Below, piece by piece: positions 1 through 5,738 of a stretch of 7,422 nt of DNA. Location: positions 1 to 7,422 of the forward strand of contig JAHIST010000008.1 in NCBI GenBank assembly GCA_018818145.1, read 5' to 3'. The notes below the pieces were generated by a model. The model saw nothing but the letters and a program-made list of their open reading frames with translations, did no database searches and was not told where the DNA came from. The position numbers were made by a program, and so were the translations under genes. The number at the start of each line of letters is the position of its first letter. The first letter of the stretch is position 1. This stretch comes from Patescibacteria group bacterium (GTDB taxonomy: Bacteria > Patescibacteriota > Minisyncoccia > Portnoybacterales > GWB1-42-6).

Positions 1-2
1 AA

Positions 3-776
3 ACCAAGGCTTATGAAATTCCCGAAGCCAGCCGCGTCGCCCGCGGGCAGGCAATAGTTAATTTTTTGCAGTTAGCTCCCAAAGAGGAAGTCAACGCGCT
101 GGTGGCGCTGAAGGAGAACATAAAAAATAAGAAAAAAGCGGTAGTTCCGGGCGGCGCCAACGGTGGAGAAAACTATCTGGTGATGATGACAAAGAGTGGT
201 ATAATTAAAAAAACACCCATTGAAGATTTTATTAATGTGCGTCGTTCCGGATTAATCGCTATCAATTTAACAAAAGGCGACGAATTGCGCTGGGTTAAAG
301 CTTCTTCCGGTTCCGACGAAATAATTTTGGTGACGGTTTTGGGGCAGAGCATTCATTTCAAAGAAAAGGACGCCCGGCCGATGGGGCGCGCGGCCGGAGG
401 CGTGCGCGGCATTCATCTGAAGAAAAATGATGAAGTAATCGGGATGGAAGTTATCAGCGCCAAAGACAGCGCGCAAGCCCAGCTTTTAGTGGTGATGGAA
501 AATGGCTATGGCAAAAAAACAAATCTGAAGCAGTTTAAGATTCAGCGCCGCGGCGGCTCGGGCATTAAAGCGGCGCAAGTCACCCAAAAAACCGGGCGGA
601 TTGTCGGAATTAAAATTTTGGCGGCCGGCGAAGAAGATTTAATCGTTATTTCGCAGCAAGGCCAGGTTATCAGAACGGCGCTGGGTTCCATTTCTCTTTT
701 GAGCCGGGCGACTCAAGGAGTGCGGATTATGCGGCTGGGAGAAGGGGACAAGGCGGCGTCAATAACGTGCTTATAA
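3..776 (+). CDS. gyrA: DNA gyrase subunit A, C-terminal part (5' end outside window)
   Basis: The reading frame is open from base 3 and begins with TKAYEIPEASRVARGQAIVN, the conserved GyrA strand/turn sequence found inside the C-terminal domain, so the gene enters from the left; an internal TTG at 66 is not the start. About 257 residues are visible, ending at TAA 774-776. They form the later blades of the beta-pinwheel that wraps DNA and lets gyrase introduce negative supercoils. Blade signatures visible are RPMGRAAGGVRGI (about nt 375-413) and QRRGGSG (nt 543-563), a GyrA-box-like motif. The canonical first-blade GyrA box and the catalytic Tyr domain lie upstream of the window. The GyrA-box-like sequence favours GyrA over ParC. 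No clear intrinsic terminator follows; the spacer holds GC-rich repeats instead. Confidence 0.95.
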   Translation, partial: TKAYEIPEASRVARGQAIVNFLQLAPKEEVNALVALKENIKNKKKAVVPGGANGGENYLVMMTKSGIIKKTPIEDFINVRRSGLIAINLTKGDELRWVKASSGSDEIILVTVLGQSIHFKEKDARPMGRAAGGVRGIHLKKNDEVIGMEVISAKDSAQAQLLVVMENGYGKKTNLKQFKIQRRGGSGIKAAQVTQKTGRIVGIKILAAGEEDLIVISQQGQVIRTALGSISLLSRATQGVRIMRLGEGDKAASITCL

Positions 777-801
777 TATCATTGAATTACAAAACTACAT
801 C

Positions 802-890
802 TCCGCGTTTTTCCGCGCTTATGTTCCGCGCTGTTCCGCGATAAAGTCTCCGCTGAACTACGCGGATCTTCTACGCTGAACGACGCGGAA
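802..890. repeat. Cluster of TTCCGCG / CGCGGAA short repeats
   Basis: In the spacer after gyrA, TCCGCG occurs at 802-807, 812-817, 825-830 and 835-840, followed by the inverted form CGCGGA at 861-866 and 884-889. Copies are 10-13 bases apart, about one helical turn, and the two orientations could fold into stems. CGCTGAAC also recurs (851-858 and 874-881), each copy followed two bases later by CGCGG. The same heptamer is clustered again at 3243-3320. No coding potential is seen here. The function is unknown; it may be a genome-specific intergenic repeat. Confidence 0.7.
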
Positions 891-900
891 AAGCCCATCT

Positions 901-916
901 TATAATTCAGGATAAT
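901..916 (+). promoter_or_regulatory. Possible -10 elements just before the methyltransferase start
   Basis: TATAAT (901-906) and GATAAT (911-916) lie 20 and 10 bases before the ATG at 927. No Shine-Dalgarno sequence lies between them and the ATG, and no good -35 is visible. If the second box is used, transcription would start within a few bases of the ATG, giving a leaderless or near-leaderless mRNA. This is a motif reading only. Confidence 0.4.
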
Positions 917-926
917 TTAATTTTGT

Positions 927-1481
927 ATGGTTGAGTTTCCAAAGGGTTCGGGCGGTTTTATCCAGCCCGAAAAAGTCTTGGCCCAGCTGGGCATTGAAGA
1001 GGGCATGAAAGTGGCTGATTCTGGTTGCGGCCACGGCTATTTTACGGTTCCCGTGGCCAAGACGATAGGGCCGGAAGGCAAAGTTTACGCCGTTGATGTT
1101 TTAGCCGAAGCCCTGGAGGTGGTGCGTTCCCGCGCTCAGATGGAAAATCTTTTGAATATCCAGACATTGCGGGGCAATCTGGAAATCTCTGGCGGCTCCA
1201 AAACTCCCGGCGACTCGGTTGATTTGGTTTTAATCCACAATGTTTTGTTTCAGTCTCAAAAGAAATCGGATATAATAAAAGAAGCGAGGCGGGCGCTAAA
1301 AGACGGAGGAAGGCTGGAATTAATTGACTGGTTGCCCGAAAAAAAAGCCATCGGCCCGCAGGAGGGCTGGCGAATTTCGGCTGAAGAGGCCAAAAATCTG
1401 GTCCAGGAACAAGGCTTTTCGTTTGAGCGATCTTTTGACGCCGGCGAATATCACTTCGGCTTAATTTTCACCAAGCAGTGA
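927..1481 (+). CDS. Class I SAM-dependent methyltransferase (UbiE/Methyltransf_31-like)
   Basis: This 184-residue protein has the Rossmann-type methyltransferase pattern. Motif I is VADSGCGHGYF (residues 29-39), binding the S-adenosylmethionine moiety; the acidic residue after strand 2 is D57 in VYAVDV; motif-IV-like DLVLIHNVLF is at 99-108; and a post-motif region RALKDGGRLELIDW spans 122-135. The length is that of a bare catalytic domain, without an extra substrate domain. The substrate cannot be told from sequence; relatives act on small molecules, quinones or lipids. No signal peptide or membrane segment is present, so it should be cytoplasmic. The start ATG has no Shine-Dalgarno but has -10-like boxes close upstream. 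It ends at TGA, 26 bases before the solute-binding protein gene, in the same direction; a functional link is not shown. Confidence 0.88.
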   Translation: MVEFPKGSGGFIQPEKVLAQLGIEEGMKVADSGCGHGYFTVPVAKTIGPEGKVYAVDVLAEALEVVRSRAQMENLLNIQTLRGNLEISGGSKTPGDSVDLVLIHNVLFQSQKKSDIIKEARRALKDGGRLELIDWLPEKKAIGPQEGWRISAEEAKNLVQEQGFSFERSFDAGEYHFGLIFTKQ

Positions 1482-1493
1482 GAAAATATAAGC

Positions 1494-1499
1494 TACAAT
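1494..1499 (+). promoter_or_regulatory. Possible -10 element directly before the solute-binding protein gene
   Basis: TACAAT ends 8 bases before the ATG at 1508, with the weaker TATAAG at 1487-1492. There is no Shine-Dalgarno in the A/T-rich stretch before the ATG and no convincing -35. The spacing fits a leaderless start, but AT-rich sequence yields such boxes by chance. Confidence 0.3.
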
Positions 1500-1507
1500 T
1501 TTAAAAA

Positions 1508-2827
1508 ATGGGAAGTAAAAAAACATTAATAATTGTTGTCGTGGCCGCTGTTTTGGTGATCGGCGCCATTTTAGCTTTCGTTTTTTTCCGCAAACCATCC
1601 GCGCCCGAGCCTTTTACTGTGGAATTTTGGGGCGTTTTTGACAACTCCGATATTTATCGGCCACTTATCGCGAAATTCCAGCAGCAGTATCCTTTCATCA
1701 CCATCAATTATTATAAAAAAAATGTCGCCACTTATGAAAAAGATTTAATTGACGCTTTGGCGGCCGGTCGCGGTCCGGATATTTTCTTTATCAACAACGC
1801 CTGGCTGCCCAAGCACATTGATAAATTGTCCGCGGCGCCAGAATCAGTGATAACCGTCAAACAAATTAGAGATGCTTTTGTGGATGTCGTCACTCAAGAC
1901 TTTATTTATAAAGACAATGTTTACGCGCTTCCTTTGTCGGTGGACACTCTGGCTCTTTTTTATAACAAAGATTTACTGAATTCAGCCGGCATTGCGAGTC
2001 CGCCGGCAATTTGGGATGAGTTTAACGCCGACGTTGAGCTGCTGACAAAAAAGGACGCCAAAAACAATATTTTGCTGGCCGGCGCGACGCTGGGAACGGC
2101 CCAAAATGTTAATCGTTCAACCGACATTTTGTCCATTTTAATGATGCAAGGCGGCGCTAAAATGATTTCCGATGACAAAAGAATGGCGGCTTTTGATCAG
2201 GGGGTCAGCGCTGCCAATAGCCAAACAATTTATCCGGGGGAGATAGCCTTGCTTTTTTATACCAATTTCGCCAATCCCGTAAAAAAAGTTTATACCTGGA
2301 ACAGCTATCAGCATTATTCGCTTGACGCTTTTGTTGAGGGTAAGGCCGCCATGATGATCAGCTATTCCTACCAGATTCCTTTGATTCGCGCCCGTTCTCC
2401 GCATTTAAATTTTGCTGTTGCCGCCCTGCCGCAGATTTCAAAAAACAGCCGGGCGATGTCCCTTGCCAATTATTGGGGGCTGGCAGCTTCCAAAACTTCA
2501 AAGCATCCCGGCTATGCCTGGACCTTTATGAATTTTCTGGCGAGCCAGGAAAATCTTAAAGCGTATCTGGAGGTCGCACAAAAGCCTTCCGCTAGGCGCG
2601 ATTTGATTGATTGGCAGAGCAGCGACGAAAATTTAGGAGTTTTTGCCCGCCAGGCGCTTATCGCCAAATCCTGGTGGGAGGTGGATAATTTAGCCATTGA
2701 AACTATTTTTGCCCAGATGATTGAATCGGTGGTTGCCAATAAAACAACAATTAAAGAGGCGATCCAGGGCGCCAGCCAGCAAATAACTCTTTTAATGCAG
2801 CAAAAACAGCAGGCCGGAGGCCAATAA
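1508..2827 (+). CDS. Membrane-anchored extracellular solute-binding protein, family 1
   Basis: The 439-residue protein starts with a short basic stretch and one hydrophobic segment (about 7-27) followed by FFRKP. No lipobox Cys is present, so it is probably held by an uncleaved N-terminal helix facing outward, as expected in a single-membrane cell. The rest matches the SBP_bac_1 fold of ABC sugar/oligosaccharide importers: GRGPDIFFI at 87-95, YALPLSVDTLALFYNKDLL at 139-157, then AGI..PPAIWDEF. The length is normal for the family. No ABC permease or ATPase gene lies in the window, so its transporter is elsewhere or it is a stand-alone binding protein. Its 3' end carries the Shine-Dalgarno for the pilin-like gene one base downstream, so the two are probably translated from one mRNA. 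The ligand is unknown. Confidence 0.9.
   Translation: MGSKKTLIIVVVAAVLVIGAILAFVFFRKPSAPEPFTVEFWGVFDNSDIYRPLIAKFQQQYPFITINYYKKNVATYEKDLIDALAAGRGPDIFFINNAWLPKHIDKLSAAPESVITVKQIRDAFVDVVTQDFIYKDNVYALPLSVDTLALFYNKDLLNSAGIASPPAIWDEFNADVELLTKKDAKNNILLAGATLGTAQNVNRSTDILSILMMQGGAKMISDDKRMAAFDQGVSAANSQTIYPGEIALLFYTNFANPVKKVYTWNSYQHYSLDAFVEGKAAMMISYSYQIPLIRARSPHLNFAVAALPQISKNSRAMSLANYWGLAASKTSKHPGYAWTFMNFLASQENLKAYLEVAQKPSARRDLIDWQSSDENLGVFARQALIAKSWWEVDNLAIETIFAQMIESVVANKTTIKEAIQGASQQITLLMQQKQQAGGQ
2816..2820 (+). promoter_or_regulatory. Ribosome binding site inside the end of the upstream gene
   Basis: GGAGG lies 8 bases before the ATG at 2829 and within the last codons of the solute-binding protein gene, whose stop is at 2825-2827. 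This fixes the pilin start and suggests translational coupling. Confidence 0.75.
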
Positions 2828-2828
2828 T

Positions 2829-3239
2829 ATGAAAAACAAAATTCAATTCTATTTTAAATTAATTCTGCCTTTACTTTATTTATTTTTTGCTAAAGTCAGC
2901 TTGGCAGCAGGGCTGGTGCCCTGCGGCAATCCGGGAGAGCAAGCTTGTACGGTTTGCCACCTGTTGAAACTGTTAAGCAACATCGCTTTGTTTATTGTGC
3001 GAACGGCGATGCCGCCGCTGGCTGGACTGTTATTTTTGATTGGTGGTATAATGATGATAGCGTCGGCCGGTTCAGAGGAGCGTTACAAAAAAGCGAAAGC
3101 GATTATTATTAATACGGCCATTGGCGTAGTCATTGTTTTGGGTTCCTGGGTCATTGTTAACACCATTATCGTGACTTTGGGCCAGAATGTGGCTGGATTT
3201 CAGGTGGAAAATTGGTGGCAGCCGCCGCAGTGCCCGTAA
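2829..3239 (+). CDS. Type IV secretion pilin-like small membrane protein, Cys-rich N-terminus
   Basis: This 136-residue protein has a signal peptide (about 1-27, cleavage near SLAA-G), then LVPCG and CTVCHLL (Cys at 32, 40, 43), and two hydrophobic helices (about 57-79 and 92-116) joined by a short charged loop, SAGSEERYKKAK. A fourth Cys is the penultimate residue (135). Signal peptide plus two helices around a small basic loop is the TrbC/VirB2-like layout, and the N-terminal Cys pattern is common in the parcubacterial 'T4SS pilin' family (I recall this as Pfam T4SS_pilin; not searched). It could be a filament subunit or a component of a surface/DNA-transfer machine. It follows the solute-binding protein by one base, with a clear ribosome site. 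No assembly ATPase lies in the window, so the machine itself is not shown. Confidence 0.8.
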   Translation: MKNKIQFYFKLILPLLYLFFAKVSLAAGLVPCGNPGEQACTVCHLLKLLSNIALFIVRTAMPPLAGLLFLIGGIMMIASAGSEERYKKAKAIIINTAIGVVIVLGSWVIVNTIIVTLGQNVAGFQVENWWQPPQCP

Positions 3240-3242
3240 AAC

Positions 3243-3320
3243 CGCGGAACCACGCGGAACTTCGCCCCATTGGATAGCGCTTCGCGCATCTAACGGGGCA
3301 GGCGCGGAACTGACGCGGAA
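3243..3320. repeat. CGCGGAAC repeats flanking a stem-loop
   Basis: CGCGGAAC is at 3243-3250, 3253-3260 and 3303-3310, and CGCGGAA at 3314-3320, in two pairs with 10- or 11-base period, either side of the palindrome at 3265-3298. It is the same word as in the spacer after gyrA (802-890). The stretch contains no credible gene. Confidence 0.7.
3265..3298. repeat. Palindrome ending in ATCTAACGGGG
   Basis: CCCCATTGGAT (3265-3275) pairs with ATCTAACGGGG (3288-3298) with one mismatch and one G-T pair. Inside it GCGC (3277-3280) pairs with GCGC (3284-3287) around loop TTC. The 3' arm is identical to 7081-7091 in the other large palindrome. There is no T-run after it, so it is not a typical intrinsic terminator. 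Confidence 0.65.
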
Positions 3321-3340
3321 AAATTACATTTTTAATTCAA

Positions 3341-3346
3341 AATAAT
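3341..3346 (+). promoter_or_regulatory. Possible -10 element before the fused pilin gene
   Basis: AATAAT ends 9 bases before the TTG start at 3356, without a Shine-Dalgarno between. The spacing is similar to that at 911-927 and 1494-1508. This is weak evidence in AT-rich sequence. Confidence 0.25.
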
Positions 3347-3355
3347 TTAGATACT

Positions 3356-4321
3356 TTGAAAAATAAATTTTATAAAAAATTATCGGTTTTTATCCTTTTG
3401 GTTATAGGCGGAGTTTTGCTATTTAGTTTTTTATTTACTGAAAGGGCGATGGCGCAGATAAGATATAATTGTTCCTGCGTCCAAGGCCAACAAACCAGTT
3501 TTACCGAAAGCTATCCGTATTCTTCGCCGCAGCAGTACTGCGAATACTGGTGTGCGGCTTACGGCGGCATGAGTTTGCTTTCGCAGGAAGCTGAAACTTG
3601 TCAGCAATGTTGTTGCAACGACGGCACCTTCACCAGCGGTACGCAAAACATTGATTGTCCTGATTATTGTTCTGGTCACGAAGGCGTTCAATTTTGGGGC
3701 GACTATGATTGCGGCAGCTCTCCTTCGTTTTGTGGTTTGTCAGACACAGGTCCAGGACCTGAAGACCCTGGCCCGGGGCCAGTGCCGCAAGTTCCGCAAA
3801 CCAGAATTGGCAATGTGGTTATGCCCAACTTTTTGAGCTGTAGCAGTGTCAGCACCTGCATCACCAATATAGCCAATTTTATCATCAATTTTATCGCCAT
3901 GCCCCTGGCTGTTTTTATGATTATTCTGGCCGGTTTCCGCTTTGTGCTGGCGCAGGGCAATGACGAAAAACTGCAGGTTGCCAGAAAGAATTTTATCTGG
4001 ACGGCTATTGGCGTGGGAATAGTATTTGCCAGCAATATTTTGATTATTTATATTCAGGAGCTTCTGGGAGGCAGTCAAGGCGGCACTTTAACCGGTTTTA
4101 TCAACCGCCTCAAGGGCACTTTGAATTTAGTTATCGGGGTGCTATTTTCTCTGGCCACCGCCTATTTCATCTGGGGAATTATTCAGTATGTGGTGTCGGG
4201 CGGGGATGAGAAGAAACTGGAACAGGGCAAAAAGCATATGGTTTGGGGAATTATTGGCATGGCCATAATGGGCGCGGCTTGGGGGATAGTGACGATGATT
4301 AAGAATTATATAGGAACATAA
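3356..4321 (+). CDS. Two-module pilin-like membrane protein with 12-Cys ectodomain
   Basis: This 321-residue protein has a signal peptide (about 1-33, cleavage near RAMA-Q), then a Cys-rich outer region with Cys at 39, 41, 62, 66, 82, 85, 86, 87, 101, 105, 119 and 126, probably disulphide-bonded or metal-binding. A Gly/Pro linker follows (132-148), then two successive two-helix pilin modules: about 172-238 (loop AQGNDEKLQVARK) and 250-320. The second module, with YFIWGIIQYVVSGGDEKKL and HMVWGIIGMAIMGAAWGI, is nearly the same as the next gene, while the first is more divergent. The start is TTG: upstream in-frame stop TGA is at 3311-3313, no ATG lies between, and the next ATG (residue 32) would remove the signal peptide; MKNK also matches the preceding pilin. 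It may be a filament tip or adhesin-like subunit. The Cys region is not recognised. Confidence 0.78.
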   Translation: MKNKFYKKLSVFILLVIGGVLLFSFLFTERAMAQIRYNCSCVQGQQTSFTESYPYSSPQQYCEYWCAAYGGMSLLSQEAETCQQCCCNDGTFTSGTQNIDCPDYCSGHEGVQFWGDYDCGSSPSFCGLSDTGPGPEDPGPGPVPQVPQTRIGNVVMPNFLSCSSVSTCITNIANFIINFIAMPLAVFMIILAGFRFVLAQGNDEKLQVARKNFIWTAIGVGIVFASNILIIYIQELLGGSQGGTLTGFINRLKGTLNLVIGVLFSLATAYFIWGIIQYVVSGGDEKKLEQGKKHMVWGIIGMAIMGAAWGIVTMIKNYIGT

Positions 4322-4334
4322 AAAGTCTTGTGCC

Positions 4335-4370
4335 CGCCTGCGTCCCGATTAGCGGGACTTCGGCGAGGCG
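4335..4370. repeat. GC-rich nested palindrome between pilin genes
   Basis: CGCCT (4335-4339) pairs with AGGCG (4366-4370), and TCCCG (4343-4347) pairs with CGGGA (4353-4357) around ATTAG. It lies 14 bases after the fused pilin stop. Only a short T-run (TTTT at 4376-4379) follows, so it could slow or partly end transcription, or be another intergenic palindrome of this genome. Confidence 0.5.
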
Positions 4371-4377
4371 CTGAATT

Positions 4378-4428
4378 TTGTAGCTAAATTTTATTCGTTT
4401 AAAATAAACTTTAAACTTTAAAATTTAG
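4378..4428 (+). promoter_or_regulatory. Candidate promoter and inverted repeat before the short pilin gene
   Basis: TTGTAG (4378-4383), 16 bases, then TAAAAT (4400-4405) can serve as -35/-10, giving a leader of about 46 bases; a second TAAAAT at 4419-4424 is an alternative. A perfect 10-base inverted repeat, CTAAATTTTA (4384-4393) and TAAAATTTAG (4419-4428), encloses the first -10, as an operator might. The stretch is very AT-rich, so chance matches are likely. Confidence 0.4.
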
Positions 4429-4440
4429 ACAAAATTCGCG

Positions 4441-4452
4441 AAAGGAGGTGAT
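4441..4452 (+). promoter_or_regulatory. Extended perfect Shine-Dalgarno
   Basis: AAAGGAGGTGAT is complementary over 12 bases to the usual 3' end of 16S rRNA (ATCACCTCCTTT). The GGAGG core (4444-4448) is 9 bases from ATG 4458. It is much stronger than any other ribosome site in the window, which suggests high translation of the short pilin. Confidence 0.85.
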
Positions 4453-4457
4453 AAGTA

Positions 4458-4796
4458 ATGAAACTATTAACTAAAAGAGTGGCAGCGGCGCTGGTGCCGG
4501 CGGCAATTTTGCCTTTGGTGGCAGCTGCCCAAATCGATAACTTATTGACGCAGGTAAAGACAACTCTTGGCATTGTTATCTCAATTTTATTTGTTTTAAT
4601 GACGCTTTACTTTATCTGGGGCGTGGTGCAATATATTACCGCCGGCGGGGACGAAGAAAAACTGGGCAAAGGCAAACAGCATATGATCTGGGGGATTATT
4701 GGAATGGCTGTGGCCGGAGCAGCCTGGGGGATTGTGGGGATTATTTGGACTTACTTTAGGTTAAACCCGGGCGGTCCTCCTACTATTCCGTTTTAA
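4458..4796 (+). CDS. Short one-module pilin-like membrane protein
   Basis: This 112-residue protein has a basic N-terminus and signal peptide (MKLLTKR... to about residue 24, VAAA-Q). Two hydrophobic helices follow, about 38-60 and 77-98, joined by the charged loop AGGDEEKLGKGKQH. YFIWGVVQY and HMIWGIIGMAVAGAAWGI are near-identical to the last module of the preceding 321-residue protein, so the two are paralogous modules. The C-terminus is short and Pro/Gly-rich (NPGGPPTIPF). Small size, signal peptide, two helices and an outstanding ribosome site fit a major filament or pilin subunit of VirB2/TrbC type; this is inference. It is the last gene of the + strand run, followed by an intrinsic terminator about 47 bases after its stop. 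Confidence 0.82.
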   Translation: MKLLTKRVAAALVPAAILPLVAAAQIDNLLTQVKTTLGIVISILFVLMTLYFIWGVVQYITAGGDEEKLGKGKQHMIWGIIGMAVAGAAWGIVGIIWTYFRLNPGGPPTIPF

Positions 4797-4842
4797 TCTT
4801 TTAATCGATGTTCGCGTTATTGGAATATATATTTTAGAAAAG

Positions 4843-4872
4843 AAAAAGCCCTTCGCAATGCGGGGGCTTTTT
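4843..4872. terminator. Intrinsic terminator after the pilin genes
   Basis: AAAAAGCCC (4843-4851) pairs with GGGCTTTTT (4864-4872), with further pairing CGC/GCG inside, followed by a T-rich tail. The A-rich 5' flank makes it usable on the - strand too, as back-up for the convergent operon. Confidence 0.85.
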
Positions 4873-4896
4873 GGTTTTTCTCTTTTCTTTGTTACT

Positions 4897-4936
4897 AAAA
4901 AAGACCCCGATGACGCAAATTTGCGCGCCATCGGGG
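4897..4936 (-). terminator. Intrinsic terminator of the SPFH operon
   Basis: Read on the - strand, CCCCGATG (from 4936) pairs with CATCGGGG (to 4905), closing over a perfect 12-base palindrome CGCAAATTTGCG (4914-4925), then six T (4902-4897). It lies ten bases after the stop of the - strand membrane protein gene. Confidence 0.85.
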
Positions 4937-4946
4937 GTAAAACTAA

Positions 4947-5738
4947 CTACGAAGAACTTCGAGGGAGGACGGAAATTACGACCCGAACGGGTCGTTGTCC
5001 CCCCTGTAAACTTATTGGCCAAGGTCCGCCCGAACCTTTGCCAGCGCGCCAGATAACTTCGCGCTGGGTGAAACGTTCGGTATGTTGAGTTCCGATCCAG
5101 CAGAAATCACTGATGGGACCCAACTGGGCAAACCTTACCATATCGCCACTTCTGTATCTGGCTGGAGTGGCAATTCTTGTTCCCGCCGGAATTTCAATGG
5201 CGGTATAAGTCGTCGCCCTTGACCAGTCCAGCCGCGGCGCGAAACCACTAGTAGGCGTTCGCGCGGAAGACTGCTTCGTCTTTTGTTGGTCTTTGGACGG
5301 TGGCGTTGGCGGAAAAATTACATTCTCTATTTTTTGGAGCCCAGGAAAGGTCGTTTTTGCCGCCGGCCAGAAAATCAAGCAGATAAGCAGAGCAGCCGTA
5401 ATTACATAAGCGAAAAAACGGCCGCGCCTTATCCATCGTTTAGGATCGCCCGCTATGCATAAAATTGCGATAGCGACGGCTAGGGCTAAAAATGTCCAAA
5501 AATATTCGGAAAATGCGATTTGGACATATTCCCACCAGAGGATACAGACCAATAAAATTATCAATCCCCCAATCCATAAGGCCTGTATGGATTCTTTTTT
5601 CCATCCTTCTTTGGTCTGAGGTTTGGTTCCGTCAGTTTTTTCCTTTGGTTCGCGGCGGAGCCTCCCTCTTTGCCAGAGGAGAAACAAAATTGCAGCAACC
5701 AATAATCCTAAAACGATATTTCCGAAAATGAGTGTCAT
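4947..5738 (-). CDS. Four-helix membrane protein with outward C-terminal domain, partner of SPFH protein
   Basis: This 263-residue protein belongs to no family I recognise. Hydrophobic helices are at about 4-22, 54-70, 80-97 and 107-124. Basic stretches after helix 1 (22-48) and between helices 3 and 4 (98-107) place these inside, so N- and C-termini should face out. A Ser/Thr/Pro/Lys-rich linker (142-165) leads to a 90-residue, probably beta-rich domain (about 168-258) with TYTAIEIPAGTRI, YRSGDMVRFAQLGPISDFCWIG and GGPWPISLQGG. That pattern faintly recalls LecA/carbohydrate-binding sandwich domains, but this is a guess. Its ATG overlaps the SPFH stop as ATGA, with AGGAGAG 7 bases upstream, so the two are coupled. 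Four helices plus an end domain beside an SPFH gene resembles NfeD, but the expected OB-fold sequence is not evident. It ends at TAG. Confidence 0.75.
   Translation of the reverse strand: MTLIFGNIVLGLLVAAILFLLWQRGRLRREPKEKTDGTKPQTKEGWKKESIQALWIGGLIILLVCILWWEYVQIAFSEYFWTFLALAVAIAILCIAGDPKRWIRRGRFFAYVITAALLICLIFWPAAKTTFPGLQKIENVIFPPTPPSKDQQKTKQSSARTPTSGFAPRLDWSRATTYTAIEIPAGTRIATPARYRSGDMVRFAQLGPISDFCWIGTQHTERFTQREVIWRAGKGSGGPWPISLQGGQRPVRVVISVLPRSSS

Noticed and set aside
66..68. TTG at 66 as the start of a 236-residue protein
   Set aside because: The frame is open back to base 3 and encodes conserved GyrA sequence, so this is an internal Leu codon of a gene that begins outside the window.
3703..4078. 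Long - strand frames opposite the fused pilin gene
   Set aside because: They are antisense shadows of a well-supported gene with signal peptide and pilin modules.
4858..5088. Short + strand reading frames over the convergent terminators
   Set aside because: They overlap the terminator hairpins and the end of the - strand membrane protein gene, have no ribosome site and no recognisable sequence.
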